Assembly: GCF_003797775.2 (NCBI RefSeq)
Contig: NZ_CP060725.1
Coordinates: 2,474,001-2,538,000 of the forward strand
Reading direction: 5' to 3'
Origin: Sphingopyxis sp. OPL5
Lineage (GTDB): Bacteria; Pseudomonadota; Alphaproteobacteria; Sphingomonadales; Sphingomonadaceae
DNA length: 64,000 nucleotides
Below are positions 36,481 through 44,286 of this stretch, one piece after another. Under the pieces are notes generated by a model. It was not told the origin of the DNA, ran no database searches, and saw nothing but the letters and a program-made list of their open reading frames with translations. Position numbers and translations under genes: made by a program. How positions within the stretch are numbered: position 1 is the first letter of the stretch; the number at the start of each line of letters is the position of its first letter.

Positions 36481-36802
36481 TATGGTCGATCCGCTCGCGC
36501 TGCTCGGCGCGATCATGACCTTGTCGCGCGACGCCGCCGCCGAAGCGCGCGCCGAGCTCGGCAATTTACAATCGGCCTATCTCGATCAGGGCAATCCGGT
36601 GCCGGGGGCGCTGCTCGACCTGTGGCGCTGCCGCGTCGTCCATTGGGAAGCGCAGATCGCCGCTTTGGCGGCGTTGTCGCGCGGCACGGCGCAAGCGCCC
36701 GCGGTCGATGCCGTCACCGCGCCGCTGCTGGCGTGGCTGGAGATGGTCAAACCCGACGCCCCGCCGGCCGGCGGCGGCGTAGCGCACGGAAGGGACGCAT
36801 GA
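36467..36802 (+). CDS. Hypothetical helical protein of LuxR-linked operon
   Basis: The 111-residue protein is mostly helical (AEARAELGNLQSAYLDQGNPVPGALLDLWRCRVVHWEAQIA). It starts with GTG at 36467 behind a GGGGGG ribosome-binding stretch; ATG at 36482 is an alternative. It overlaps the previous gene by 14 bases and the next by 4. No family recognised. Confidence 0.65.
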   Translation: MATSDMVDPLALLGAIMTLSRDAAAEARAELGNLQSAYLDQGNPVPGALLDLWRCRVVHWEAQIAALAALSRGTAQAPAVDAVTAPLLAWLEMVKPDAPPAGGGVAHGRDA

Positions 36803-37032
36803 TGACGACCGAACTGAAACTGTCGACCTTGACGGTGGGCAAACCGAAAGTGGGGCACCCGCTCAACGGCGAGGTCGCGTTCGTCGCGCAGGAGCAGGCC
36901 AAGGGTTATGGCGTCATGGCGCGGGTGATGTTCAATTTCGACTTCGACGAAGGCGCATCCTTCACCGACATCGAGGCGACGGTGAAGCGCGAGGCCAAGC
37001 TATGGTTCCAGCGCTGCGCCGACATGCTTTGA
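36799..37032 (+). CDS. Small protein of unknown function, last in LuxR-linked operon
   Basis: The 77-residue protein (MMTTELKLSTLTVGKPKVGHPLNGEVAF) overlaps the previous gene by ATGA and has a segment YGVMARVMFNFDFDEGASFTDIEATV. It may interact with the upstream products. No family recognised. Confidence 0.7.
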   Translation: MMTTELKLSTLTVGKPKVGHPLNGEVAFVAQEQAKGYGVMARVMFNFDFDEGASFTDIEATVKREAKLWFQRCADML

Positions 37033-37041
37033 AGGGTTCGC

Positions 37042-37581
37042 TCAGTCTGCGCGTTCGATGAACGCCGGCGGGACATGATCGACCAGCCAGACGCCGTTGC
37101 TCGAAACGCGAAACTCGGCGCCCGCCGCGGCAAGTGCGGCGGCGGAAATCCGTAACAGGACCGGCTTCCCGCGCCGCGCGCCGACGATCGAGGCCGTGCG
37201 TTCGTCGGGCGACAGATGGACATGGTGCCGCGCCATCGGCCGCAAGCCCTCGGCCATGATCGCGGGCAGATATTTCTCGACCGTGCCGTGGAACAGAAAT
37301 TCGGGCGGCGCGGTCACGGGCCAACCGAGGTCGATCGGGATCGAATGCCCCTGCCGCGCGCGGATCAGCTGGCCGTCGGGCGAGATTTCGAAGCGGTTCT
37401 TGTCGCTCTCGGCGACGACGCGTTGCAGGTCTTCAGCGGCATGCGGCAGCTCCGCGCGCGCCAGCGCCTCGATCACCGCGTCGACCTCGGCCCAGCCCGC
37501 CGGGTCGATGGCGATCCCGCCCGCGTCGGGCCGGTGTCGCAGCCAATAGGAAAGCGACTTCGATATTTTCTTGTCGTCCAT
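37042..37581 (-). CDS. kptA: RNA 2'-phosphotransferase (KptA/Tpt1 family)
   Basis: The 179-residue protein has the family motifs SKSLSYWLRHRPD at the start, RARQGHSIPID, FLFHGTVEKYLPAI and RHHVHLSPDERTA. In yeast Tpt1 removes a 2'-phosphate from spliced tRNA, moving it to NAD+; the bacterial enzyme has the same activity in vitro but its natural substrate is not known. It is followed on the same strand 5 bases away from an acyl-CoA dehydrogenase gene, an unrelated pairing. Confidence 0.93.
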   Translation of the reverse strand: MDDKKISKSLSYWLRHRPDAGGIAIDPAGWAEVDAVIEALARAELPHAAEDLQRVVAESDKNRFEISPDGQLIRARQGHSIPIDLGWPVTAPPEFLFHGTVEKYLPAIMAEGLRPMARHHVHLSPDERTASIVGARRGKPVLLRISAAALAAAGAEFRVSSNGVWLVDHVPPAFIERAD

Positions 37582-37586
37582 GGTGC

Positions 37587-38762
37587 CTAACGTTTGCCCC
37601 CGAACAACTGCCGCCCGGCCAGGTCGAGCATGATTTCCTCGCTCCCCCCGCCGATCGCGTTGACGCGGACCTCGCGGTAGATGCGCTCGACCTTGCTGCC
37701 GGTGAGATAACTCGCGCCGCCAAGCACCTGCGCCGCCTCGCGCGCGACCGACTCCAGCATCCGCGTCGCCTGGACCTTGAGCATCGCGAAGTCGGCGGGG
37801 CGGTCCTTGCCATTCTTGACCTGCCAGGCGGCGAGGTCGACCCACGCCTGCGTCGCCTCGATCTGGCGCTCCATGTCGGCGAGCTTGATGCGGATCGACT
37901 GGTGGCCGACGAGCGGCTTGCCGAAGGTTTCGCGGTTTTGCGCCCATGCGGCGGCCTCGGCGAGCGCGACGCGCGCATAGGCGCAGCAGCCCATCGCCAT
38001 GCCGAGCCGCTCGCTGTTGAAATTGCGCATGATGCCGATGAAGCCGCCATTTTCGGGTCCGATCAGGTTCGCTGCCGGTACGCGCACGTCGCTGAAATGG
38101 ATCGCGGCGGTGTCGCTGCAACGCCAGCCCATCTTGTCGAGCCGAGTGCGTTCGACGCCCGGCGAATCCATCTCGATCAGCAGCAGCGAAATGCCCGCCG
38201 CACCCGGCCCGCCCGTGCGCACCGCGCAGGTCAGCCAGTCGGCGCGCATGCCGCTGGTGATGAACATCTTGCCGCCGTTGACCACATAGTGATCGCCGTC
38301 GCGCACGGCCGTGGTCTTGAGATTGGCGACGTCGCTGCCGCCGCCCGCCTCGGTGATACCGAGCGCGATGATCTTCTCGCCCGCGAGCACCGGCGGCGCG
38401 ACGCGCTGTTTCAATTCCTCCGAGCCGAGCGCGAGGATCGGCGGCAGCCCGATGCCGTGCGTCATCAGCGACGCGCCGAGCCCGCCCGCGCCGACCGCAG
38501 CGAGTTCCTCGGTCAGCACCAGCCCGTGAAAATTGTCGAAGCCTTCCGAATGCCCGCCATATTGCTCGGGATAACGCAGGCCCAATATGCCGGCCTCGGC
38601 GGCCTTTTTGTGCAGCTCGCGCGGCAGTTCGCCCTCCGCCTCCCAGCGGTCGATATGCGGTGCGATCTCGCGCTCGACGAACCGCCGCACGCTCTGCGCC
38701 AGCGCCTCATGGGTTTCGTCATAATAGGGCGAACGTGCGCGCCAGTCGTCGAAAGCTGTCAT
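37587..38762 (-). CDS. Acyl-CoA dehydrogenase
   Basis: The 391-residue flavoprotein has the family signatures: GITEAGGGSDVANLKTTAV near residue 120, the Ser/Gly pattern MFITSGMRADWLTCAVRTG and the C-terminal QVLGGASYLTGSKVERIYREVRVNAIGGGSEEIMLDLAGRQL with the catalytic-base Glu region. It oxidises an acyl-CoA to the enoyl-CoA with electrons passed to ETF. Substrate chain unknown. It lies upstream of kptA on the minus strand. Confidence 0.93.
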   Translation of the reverse strand: MTAFDDWRARSPYYDETHEALAQSVRRFVEREIAPHIDRWEAEGELPRELHKKAAEAGILGLRYPEQYGGHSEGFDNFHGLVLTEELAAVGAGGLGASLMTHGIGLPPILALGSEELKQRVAPPVLAGEKIIALGITEAGGGSDVANLKTTAVRDGDHYVVNGGKMFITSGMRADWLTCAVRTGGPGAAGISLLLIEMDSPGVERTRLDKMGWRCSDTAAIHFSDVRVPAANLIGPENGGFIGIMRNFNSERLGMAMGCCAYARVALAEAAAWAQNRETFGKPLVGHQSIRIKLADMERQIEATQAWVDLAAWQVKNGKDRPADFAMLKVQATRMLESVAREAAQVLGGASYLTGSKVERIYREVRVNAIGGGSEEIMLDLAGRQLFGGKR

Positions 38763-38896
38763 GGTGCGATGCTGCGCGGGGCTTACGTAAACGTCAAGCG
38801 ACGTTTCCCTGACCGCGAAACTGCATAGCATATGCCTTCCCGTTATACGAGCCGTCTCGGGCTTGCGCCGCGCCCTCAAGCGGTTAGGGTCGCGCT

Positions 38897-40153
38897 ATGA
38901 ACAAGTCGCACCTGCTCGCCGGCCTTGCCGCATTCGCCCTTCTCTCCACCCCTGTCCTGGCCCAGAAAACGCCCGAGGCGATCGCCGAGGCGGCGCTCAA
39001 GAAGGCGCCGGTCTTCGACGGGCATAACGACGTGCCGTGGGAGCTGCGGGGCAGCGTCGGCAATGTGATCAACGATTTCGACTTCAACGACACCACCAGG
39101 CCCAAGCCCGACGGCAGCGTGATGCACACCGACATCCAGCGGCTGCGCAAGGGCCATGTCGGCGCGCAATTCTGGTCGGTCTATGTGCCGTCGAATACGA
39201 ACGAGCAGCAGGCGGTGCAGCAGACGATCGAACAGATCGACGTCGCGAAGCGGCTGATCGCGCGCTATCCGAACGACCTCGGCTTCGCCCAGACCTCGGC
39301 CGAACTCAAAAGCCAGATGAAGGCGGGCAAGGTCGCGGGCATGCTCGGCGCCGAGGGCGGCCAGTCGATCGGCTCGTCGCTCGCGGTGCTGCGCCAGCTT
39401 TACGGCATGGGCGTGCGCTATATGACGCTGACCCACGGCAAGACCACGCCCTGGGCCGACAGCGCGACCGACGCGCCGCAGCACGACGGACTCACCGATT
39501 TCGGCAAGCAGGTCGTTCGTGAAATGAACCGCATCGGCATGATCGTCGACCTCAGCCATGTCAGCGAAGCGACGATGAAGGATGCGCTCGAGGTGTCGAA
39601 GGCGCCGGTGATGTTCAGCCATTCGGGGGTGCGCGCGGTCAACGACCACCCCCGCAACGTCCCCGATTCGGTGCTGCCCGCGGTCAAGGCGAACGGCGGC
39701 GTCGTGATGGTCGTGCTCTATGCGGCCTTCCTCGATCCCAAATTGCGTGAGCATGGCCTGTCGCGCACCGCCCAAAAGGCGCGGCTCGACGCGCAATATG
39801 TCGGCAACCCCGATGGCGCCGTCGCAGCGCTCAAGGCGTGGGACGCGGCGAATCCGCCGCCGCAGACGCCGATCGGTATCGCGGCCGACCATATCGATTA
39901 TCTCAAGAAGACGATCGGCGTCGATCATATCGGTATCGGCGGCGACTATGACGGCATGGACGCGACCCCGGTCGGGCTGGAGGATGTCACCGGCTATCCG
40001 CGCCTGTTCGCCGAACTGGCGCGGCGCGGTTATACCCAGGCCGAGCTCGAGAAGATTTCGAGCGGCAACATGCTGCGCGTGCTGAAGGCGGTCGAGGCCT
40101 ATGCGGCGAGCCAGAAGGGCCAGCCGCCGATCGAGACGCCCGTCGCGAAATAA
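38897..40153 (+). CDS. Membrane dipeptidase (M19 family), secreted
   Basis: The 418-residue protein has a signal peptide (MNKSHLLAGLAAFALLSTPVLA) and the renal-dipeptidase-type zinc motifs: FDGHNDVPWELR, GAEGGQSIGSSL, VDLSHVSEATM, FSHSGVRAVNDHPRN and IGIGGDYDGMD. It hydrolyses dipeptides, including dehydropeptides and some D-amino-acid peptides, in the periplasm. The final residues are a Glu/Ala-rich tail. Confidence 0.92.
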   Translation: MNKSHLLAGLAAFALLSTPVLAQKTPEAIAEAALKKAPVFDGHNDVPWELRGSVGNVINDFDFNDTTRPKPDGSVMHTDIQRLRKGHVGAQFWSVYVPSNTNEQQAVQQTIEQIDVAKRLIARYPNDLGFAQTSAELKSQMKAGKVAGMLGAEGGQSIGSSLAVLRQLYGMGVRYMTLTHGKTTPWADSATDAPQHDGLTDFGKQVVREMNRIGMIVDLSHVSEATMKDALEVSKAPVMFSHSGVRAVNDHPRNVPDSVLPAVKANGGVVMVVLYAAFLDPKLREHGLSRTAQKARLDAQYVGNPDGAVAALKAWDAANPPPQTPIGIAADHIDYLKKTIGVDHIGIGGDYDGMDATPVGLEDVTGYPRLFAELARRGYTQAELEKISSGNMLRVLKAVEAYAASQKGQPPIETPVAK

Positions 40154-40159
40154 CGCCCC

Positions 40160-40247
40160 GTCGCCCCCGCGCAGGCGGGGGCCGCTGTCGGTTTACGCAG
40201 CGGTGCAAGACCAAGCCGATAGCGGCTCCCGCCTGCGCGGGGGCGAC
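40160..40247. repeat. Palindromic REP-like element
   Basis: Arms gtcgcccccgcgcaggcggg and cccgcctgcgcgggggcgac flank a centre gccgctgtcgg/ccgatagcggc that is also inverted. It reaches to within 3 bases of the end of the convergent DoxX gene. Confidence 0.8.
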
Positions 40248-40249
40248 TG

Positions 40250-40663
40250 TCATTTCTTGGCGAACGGCCAGTCGGTCACCCCGCCCGCCCACAGCGCCCA
40301 CCAGATGATCACCGGCTGCAGCGCGAGACGCGGGCCATGGTACCACCAGCTCAGCGTCTCGCCGCCGATCGCGACATGGGCGAACGCGTGGTGGAAATTC
40401 GCGGGCCAGACGCACAGCGCATAGAGAGCGAGGCCCCAGCCCGCCGCCTTGCGCACCTGCGGGATCATCAGCCCCGCCGCACCGGCGAGTTCGGCGACGC
40501 CGGTCGCGGCGACGACGTCGGCGGGAAAGGGCACCCAGGACGGGGTGATCGCCAGAAAAGGCGCGGGGGTCGCGAGGTGGCGATAGCCCGCATAGGCATA
40601 AGCGAGCGCGAGCAGCCAGCGCAGCGCGGTGCGGACCGGGCTTTCGGGCTTGCCTGGGCTCAT
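40250..40663 (-). CDS. DoxX-family membrane protein
   Basis: The 137-residue protein has four hydrophobic segments and the family pattern ALAYAYAGYRHLATPAPF and FPADVVAATGVAELAGAAGLM. DoxX-like proteins are small membrane proteins linked to thiol redox homeostasis in some bacteria; here it is divergent from a thioredoxin-like gene, with 21 bases between the starts, which fits a redox role. Confidence 0.87.
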   Translation of the reverse strand: MSPGKPESPVRTALRWLLALAYAYAGYRHLATPAPFLAITPSWVPFPADVVAATGVAELAGAAGLMIPQVRKAAGWGLALYALCVWPANFHHAFAHVAIGGETLSWWYHGPRLALQPVIIWWALWAGGVTDWPFAKK

Positions 40664-40684
40664 GTTTTTTCGTCTAGTCGTGCC

Positions 40685-41185
40685 ATGAAGATCATTCCTG
40701 CCCGCCTGCTGTTCGCGCCGCTCGCTGCCCTGCTGCTGCTCGGCGCCTCGCCGGGCAAGACGCCGACCCCGGGCTTTGCCGCCCCGGCCTTCACCCTCAC
40801 CACCTTCGACAAGCGCAAGGTGACGCTGGCCGAGATGAAGGGCAAGGTCGTCGTGATCAACTATTGGGCGACCTGGTGCGCGCCGTGCAAGGCCGAAATG
40901 CCGATGATGCATCGCTATTTCAAAGCCAATCAGGCGCGCGGGCTCGAGATGTTCGGGGTGACGACCGAGGACAGCGTTCCCAAGGCGCAGCTGAAGAAGG
41001 TCAGCGACGTGCTCTCCTATCCGCTGTCGAACCGGATGACCGGCAATTATGGGTCGATCGATAATGCGGTGCCCTCGACCTATATCATCGATCGCAAGGG
41101 CATCGTCCGCCACGCCAAGAAGGGTGCTTACACCGACCGCGAGTTCAAGGCGGCGCTCGACCCGCTGTTGGCGGAAGCGCCCTAG
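40685..41185 (+). CDS. TlpA/ResA-like periplasmic thioredoxin-fold protein
   Basis: The 166-residue protein has a signal peptide (MKIIPARLLFAPLAALLLLGAS) and a thioredoxin fold with the redox motif WCAPC (NYWATWCAPCKAEMP). It would reduce or form disulfides in the periplasm. It is divergent from the DoxX gene. Confidence 0.93.
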   Translation: MKIIPARLLFAPLAALLLLGASPGKTPTPGFAAPAFTLTTFDKRKVTLAEMKGKVVVINYWATWCAPCKAEMPMMHRYFKANQARGLEMFGVTTEDSVPKAQLKKVSDVLSYPLSNRMTGNYGSIDNAVPSTYIIDRKGIVRHAKKGAYTDREFKAALDPLLAEAP

Positions 41186-41197
41186 GTTCCGCACCCC

Positions 41198-41273
41198 GTT
41201 CGTATCGAGCGAAGTCGAGATACGTTTGGCGGCTTATGCGGTCGCGTGTCTCGACTTCGCTCGACACGAGCGG
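41198..41273. repeat. Inverted repeat (cgagcgaagtcgaga family)
   Basis: Arms atcgagcgaagtcgagatac and gtctcgacttcgctcgacac surround a 30-base centre. This is a third family of palindrome in the window; it lies between convergent genes. Confidence 0.8.
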
Positions 41274-41289
41274 AAAGAGAAGCTGATCC

Positions 41290-42582
41290 TTACCGTCCGA
41301 TCGCCGCCAGCATCGCTTCGACGCTGGTGAATTTTTCGCGCGGGTTGCCGTCGAGCGCGGCGGCGACCTCGGCGGCTTCGATCTTGCGCCAGTCGCGAAA
41401 GGTGACCGGCACGACATCGCGGCTCGCGAGCAAGGCGTCGAGTCCCGCGCGTCCCGCCTTGCCGCCGCCGCGCCCGACATCCTCGATCACCATTTCGGCG
41501 ATGCGGATACCGTCGGGCTTGTTGGTGCCGATCGTCCCCGACGGCCCGCGCCGCGCCCAGCCGACGCAATAAAGGCCCGGCAGGATCCGCCCGTCGGTGT
41601 TGGCGAAGCGTCCGCGACCATGCTCATAGGGCACGCCCGGGATCGGCGGGGTCTGGTACCCGATGCAGCTGACCACCAGCCCTGCTTCGATCGTGTAGGT
41701 TTCGCCGGTCGCGACCGAGCGCAGTTCGGCGTCGAGTTTGGTGCGTTCGACGACGACGCGCTGGACCTTGCCGTCCCCCTCGATCGCCACCGGCATCGCG
41801 AAGAAATCGAAATCGATCGTCACCGGCTTGGCGACGGGGTTGGCGCTGAAACTGCGCAAATGCGTCACCGACTTGCGCATGCCGGGTTCGAGCAGCGCAT
41901 CGTCGCCCTCGGGCGGCAGGTCGGCGGGGTCGACGCGCGGGCTGGCGCGTTCGAGATGGCCGAGTTCGCCGAGTTCCTTGGGCGTCATCGCGATCTGGTG
42001 CGGCCCGCGGCGGCCGAGAATATGGATATGGCGCACCGCGCTGCCCGCCAGCGTCTCGCGGGCGTGGGCGACGATGTCGCTGCCCGCGAATTCACCCGGC
42101 GTCTTGGCGAGGATGCGCGCGACGTCCAATGCGACATTGCCGTTGCCGATCACCGCGACCCCGGCGGCGGTCAGCCGCGGGTCGAGGCCTGCGAAATCGG
42201 GATGGCCATTGTACCAGCCGACGAAGGCGGCGCTGCCGATCACCCCGGGCAGATCGGCACCCGGAATGTCGAGCGGCCGGTCGTTCGGCGCCCCGGTCGC
42301 GAGCACGACCGCGTCGTATAGCCCGACCAGCTCGTCGATCGTCACGTCGGTGCCGACCGAGACATGGCCGACGAAGCGGACATTGTCGGCGAGCGCGACG
42401 CCTTCGTAACGGCGCGACACTGCCTTGATCGACTGGTGGTCGGGGGCGACCCCGGTGCGGATCAGGCCATAGGGGACGGGCAGGCGGTCGATGACGTCGA
42501 CGGCGATGTCCTCGGCTTTCTGCAAGGTTTCGGCGGTATAATAGCCGGCCGGACCCGAACCGACGATCGCGACATGACGCAT
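41290..42582 (-). CDS. FAD-dependent ferredoxin/adrenodoxin-type NADP reductase
   Basis: The 430-residue protein has FAD-binding VAIVGSGPAGYYTAETL, the NADP-site VAVIGNGNVALDVARIL and the FprA/adrenodoxin-reductase motif GWARRGPSGTIGTNKPDG near residue 345. It transfers electrons between NADPH and a ferredoxin. The ferredoxin gene is not next to it. It ends the core region; the tRNA gene follows. Confidence 0.93.
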   Translation of the reverse strand: MRHVAIVGSGPAGYYTAETLQKAEDIAVDVIDRLPVPYGLIRTGVAPDHQSIKAVSRRYEGVALADNVRFVGHVSVGTDVTIDELVGLYDAVVLATGAPNDRPLDIPGADLPGVIGSAAFVGWYNGHPDFAGLDPRLTAAGVAVIGNGNVALDVARILAKTPGEFAGSDIVAHARETLAGSAVRHIHILGRRGPHQIAMTPKELGELGHLERASPRVDPADLPPEGDDALLEPGMRKSVTHLRSFSANPVAKPVTIDFDFFAMPVAIEGDGKVQRVVVERTKLDAELRSVATGETYTIEAGLVVSCIGYQTPPIPGVPYEHGRGRFANTDGRILPGLYCVGWARRGPSGTIGTNKPDGIRIAEMVIEDVGRGGGKAGRAGLDALLASRDVVPVTFRDWRKIEAAEVAAALDGNPREKFTSVEAMLAAIGR

Positions 42583-42741
42583 TCAGCCCACTCCTTCGGG
42601 GTGTCCGCATGGGTCAGCGGCCCCCTTGTCTTGTTATGCGGCGATGCTAGCGGCGATTTGCGACAGGGCAAGGGGCAGCGATCAACAGGCCGCAACGGCC
42701 TTGACAGCGGGCATGCGGAATCATAATGCGCCCGCCTCTGC

Positions 42742-42815
42742 TGCCCTGTCGTCTAATGGTAAGACTGCGGTTTCTGATACCGCCTATCGAGGTTCGAATC
42801 CTCGCGGGGCATCCA
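42742..42815 (+). tRNA. tRNA-Gln (anticodon CTG)
   Basis: The 74-base gene folds as a cloverleaf: acceptor TGCCCTG with CGGGGCA, discriminator T, then encoded CCA; D-loop CTAATGGTAAG; anticodon stem GCGGT/ACCGC with loop TTCTGAT (anticodon CTG); T-arm CGAGG-TTCGAAT-CCTCG. tRNA-Gln(CTG) reads CAG codons. The 3' half (GGTTCGAATCCTCG...CCA) is a usual integrase attachment site and marks the border to the accessory region. Confidence 0.95.
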
Positions 42816-43388
42816 GACTTTCTCGCTAAGAAATTGATTTAGCGGGATAATTTTGGAAGCCGGAAGGCTTCCTCCCTCATCTCCTCCCTCAGACAGCTTT
42901 GCCAACAATGGCGAAGAATAGCGGACAATCGGTCAGAATCTCTAACTTTTCACCGGGAATTCTGACCAACCTTGGCCCGCCGAGCGGCGGACGAGGATCC
43001 AGATGCTGTGAGAGCATTCGAGCGGCCGTTAGGGCCAACGGGCGCCCGTATTGGGGCCGCGCAATTCCCGCTGGCGGAGATCTTGGGCTGCGTACTCCAA
43101 TTACATCCATATTCGGTTCCAGTTTTGGTTGCTGATCACGATCGATCTGTTGGAAATGAACGCCCGCCCGTACAGTCAACTTGGGCGAGTGACCGGGCTC
43201 CGTCACGTATGTCCAGGCAATAGCTAAAGGTGGCGGTGCGTGCTCCAGACGCGCGTTTCCTTTGCTCGGTCACTTTTTCAAAGAAGTCCGGCCGATAATA
43301 ATTGGATTATAAAATGGATGGCATTTTCATGGACGCATAGCTTCGGATTGCGACTCATCTCGGTCGCATCTTGAAGAGAGGAAATGCC
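42816..43388. other. 573-base gap between tRNA-Gln and lasso precursor; no gene supported
   Basis: Several short frames exist in both directions, such as a 105-codon minus frame at 42889-43206, but they resemble no family. This is the expected place of an integrase beside an attachment site, so it may hold integrase remnants. Near the right end TATAAA (43308-43313) is a -10 candidate for the lasso operon, with an inverted GCGAC-8-GTCGC in the leader (43351-43369) and AGAGAGG before the precursor ATG. Confidence 0.5.
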
Positions 43389-43529
43389 ATGCAAAACGTC
43401 GAACATGAAGCTGGCCTCGTCGATCTCGGCGACGCACGCATCGAAACCCGGGGCGTCGATCCCGAGGGTCCGCTCGATTTCCAGACCGGACTGCGGAAGA
43501 TCGGCGGCGGCATCCAGGCAGCCGACTGA
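43389..43529 (+). CDS. Lasso peptide precursor, sphingopyxin-like
   Basis: The precursor has 46 residues. The leader (1-21) ends RIETR with the conserved threonine (Thr20) two positions before the core. The core is 25 residues from Gly22. Its first nine are GVDPEGPLD, so the ring is most likely Gly1 to Asp9 (Asp30 of the precursor); the tail has LRKIGGGI and ends QAAD. From memory sphingopyxin I shares the pattern G-x-x-P-x-G-P-x-D and a tail with GGI and a final acidic residue. Basic residues Arg36 and Lys37 in the tail differ from the acidic tail I recall for that peptide. The B and C enzymes follow directly. AGAGAGG precedes the ATG. Confidence 0.9.
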   Translation: MQNVEHEAGLVDLGDARIETRGVDPEGPLDFQTGLRKIGGGIQAAD

Positions 43530-43537
43530 TCCGTCTG

Positions 43538-43564
43538 GCGTGCGGTTCCTTGTGGGCCGCACGC
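43538..43564 (+). other. Intergenic hairpin between lasso precursor and B gene
   Basis: GCGTGCGG and CCGCACGC form a perfect 8-bp stem with an 11-base loop in the 55-base gap. In other proteobacterial lasso clusters a hairpin after the precursor is thought to raise precursor mRNA relative to enzymes by stabilising or partly terminating the message; the same is likely here. Confidence 0.6.
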
Positions 43565-43584
43565 TACCGGATCGGCCCATTCCC

Positions 43585-44286
43585 ATGAGTACCATCATCA
43601 CCGATTTGGCGGCGAAGGACGCTCTTTCTCGCATCGAACGGTCTGAAGCGCGTGCATCGCTTCGCACGGGTCTGCGCATCCGCCCTCAATTGCGGGTACG
43701 CCTGATCGGCTCCCGCTATGTGTTCCTTGACCTGACCGCGAGCCGCTATTTTCTGCTCGAAGGGGTGGGGGCCGAGCGCTTTGCTTCTTTTTGCGATGAG
43801 ACCGCAAATGACGACGACATCGGCTGGCTGCATGAGCGACGTATCATAGAGCTTGGGGCGCCGCTCGCGCCCCCGCCCCTCCCGTTCCCTCCTGCGTGCA
43901 GCGTTTTCGATGCGCCGCCACCGCGCGCGCGTCCGTGGCTTGTCGCTGAAGCGCTCGCCGAACAAAGCCTTGCGCGCCGCCGCGTGCGCCAAGAAACACT
44001 CGCTGAGTTGCTGAAACCTGCCGAGGCTTGCACATTCGATCCCGACGCCTGCCGTGCGATTGCCGCCGCCTGCCGCGCTGCCGCGCGCTACCGATCGGCT
44101 GCCGACCAGTGCCTCCCGAATGCGCTCGCAATGCGAAAAATGCTCGCGCGCCGCGGCATCGGCGCAGACCTGGTCATTGGCGTAATGCTGCCGTTCGCGG
44201 CGCATTGCTGGCTGCAGTCTGGCGACTTGGTGCTGAGCGACCCGTTCGGGAGTGTACAGAACTTCCACCCGTTGGTCGCCACATGA
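43585..44286 (+). CDS. Lasso peptide B protein: fused RRE and leader peptidase
   Basis: The 233-residue protein has a PqqD-like RiPP recognition element in roughly residues 25-90 (RPQLRVRLIGSRYVFLDLTASRYFLLEGVG) that binds the leader. The C-terminal half is a transglutaminase-like cysteine protease: Cys176 in DQCLPNALAMRKMLARRG, His207 in PFAAHCWL and Asp219 in LSDPF form the triad. It cuts the leader off so that C can close the ring. The frame is open upstream to 43384, but the precursor gene lies there; ATG at 43585 is the usual type of start. Overlap with C is ATGA. Confidence 0.93.
   Translation: MSTIITDLAAKDALSRIERSEARASLRTGLRIRPQLRVRLIGSRYVFLDLTASRYFLLEGVGAERFASFCDETANDDDIGWLHERRIIELGAPLAPPPLPFPPACSVFDAPPPRARPWLVAEALAEQSLARRRVRQETLAELLKPAEACTFDPDACRAIAAACRAAARYRSAADQCLPNALAMRKMLARRGIGADLVIGVMLPFAAHCWLQSGDLVLSDPFGSVQNFHPLVAT

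Noticed and set aside
42889-43206. 105-codon minus-strand frame beside tRNA-Gln
   Set aside because: I considered an integrase remnant, but no integrase motif (Arg...HxxR...Tyr) is visible and there is no ribosome binding site.
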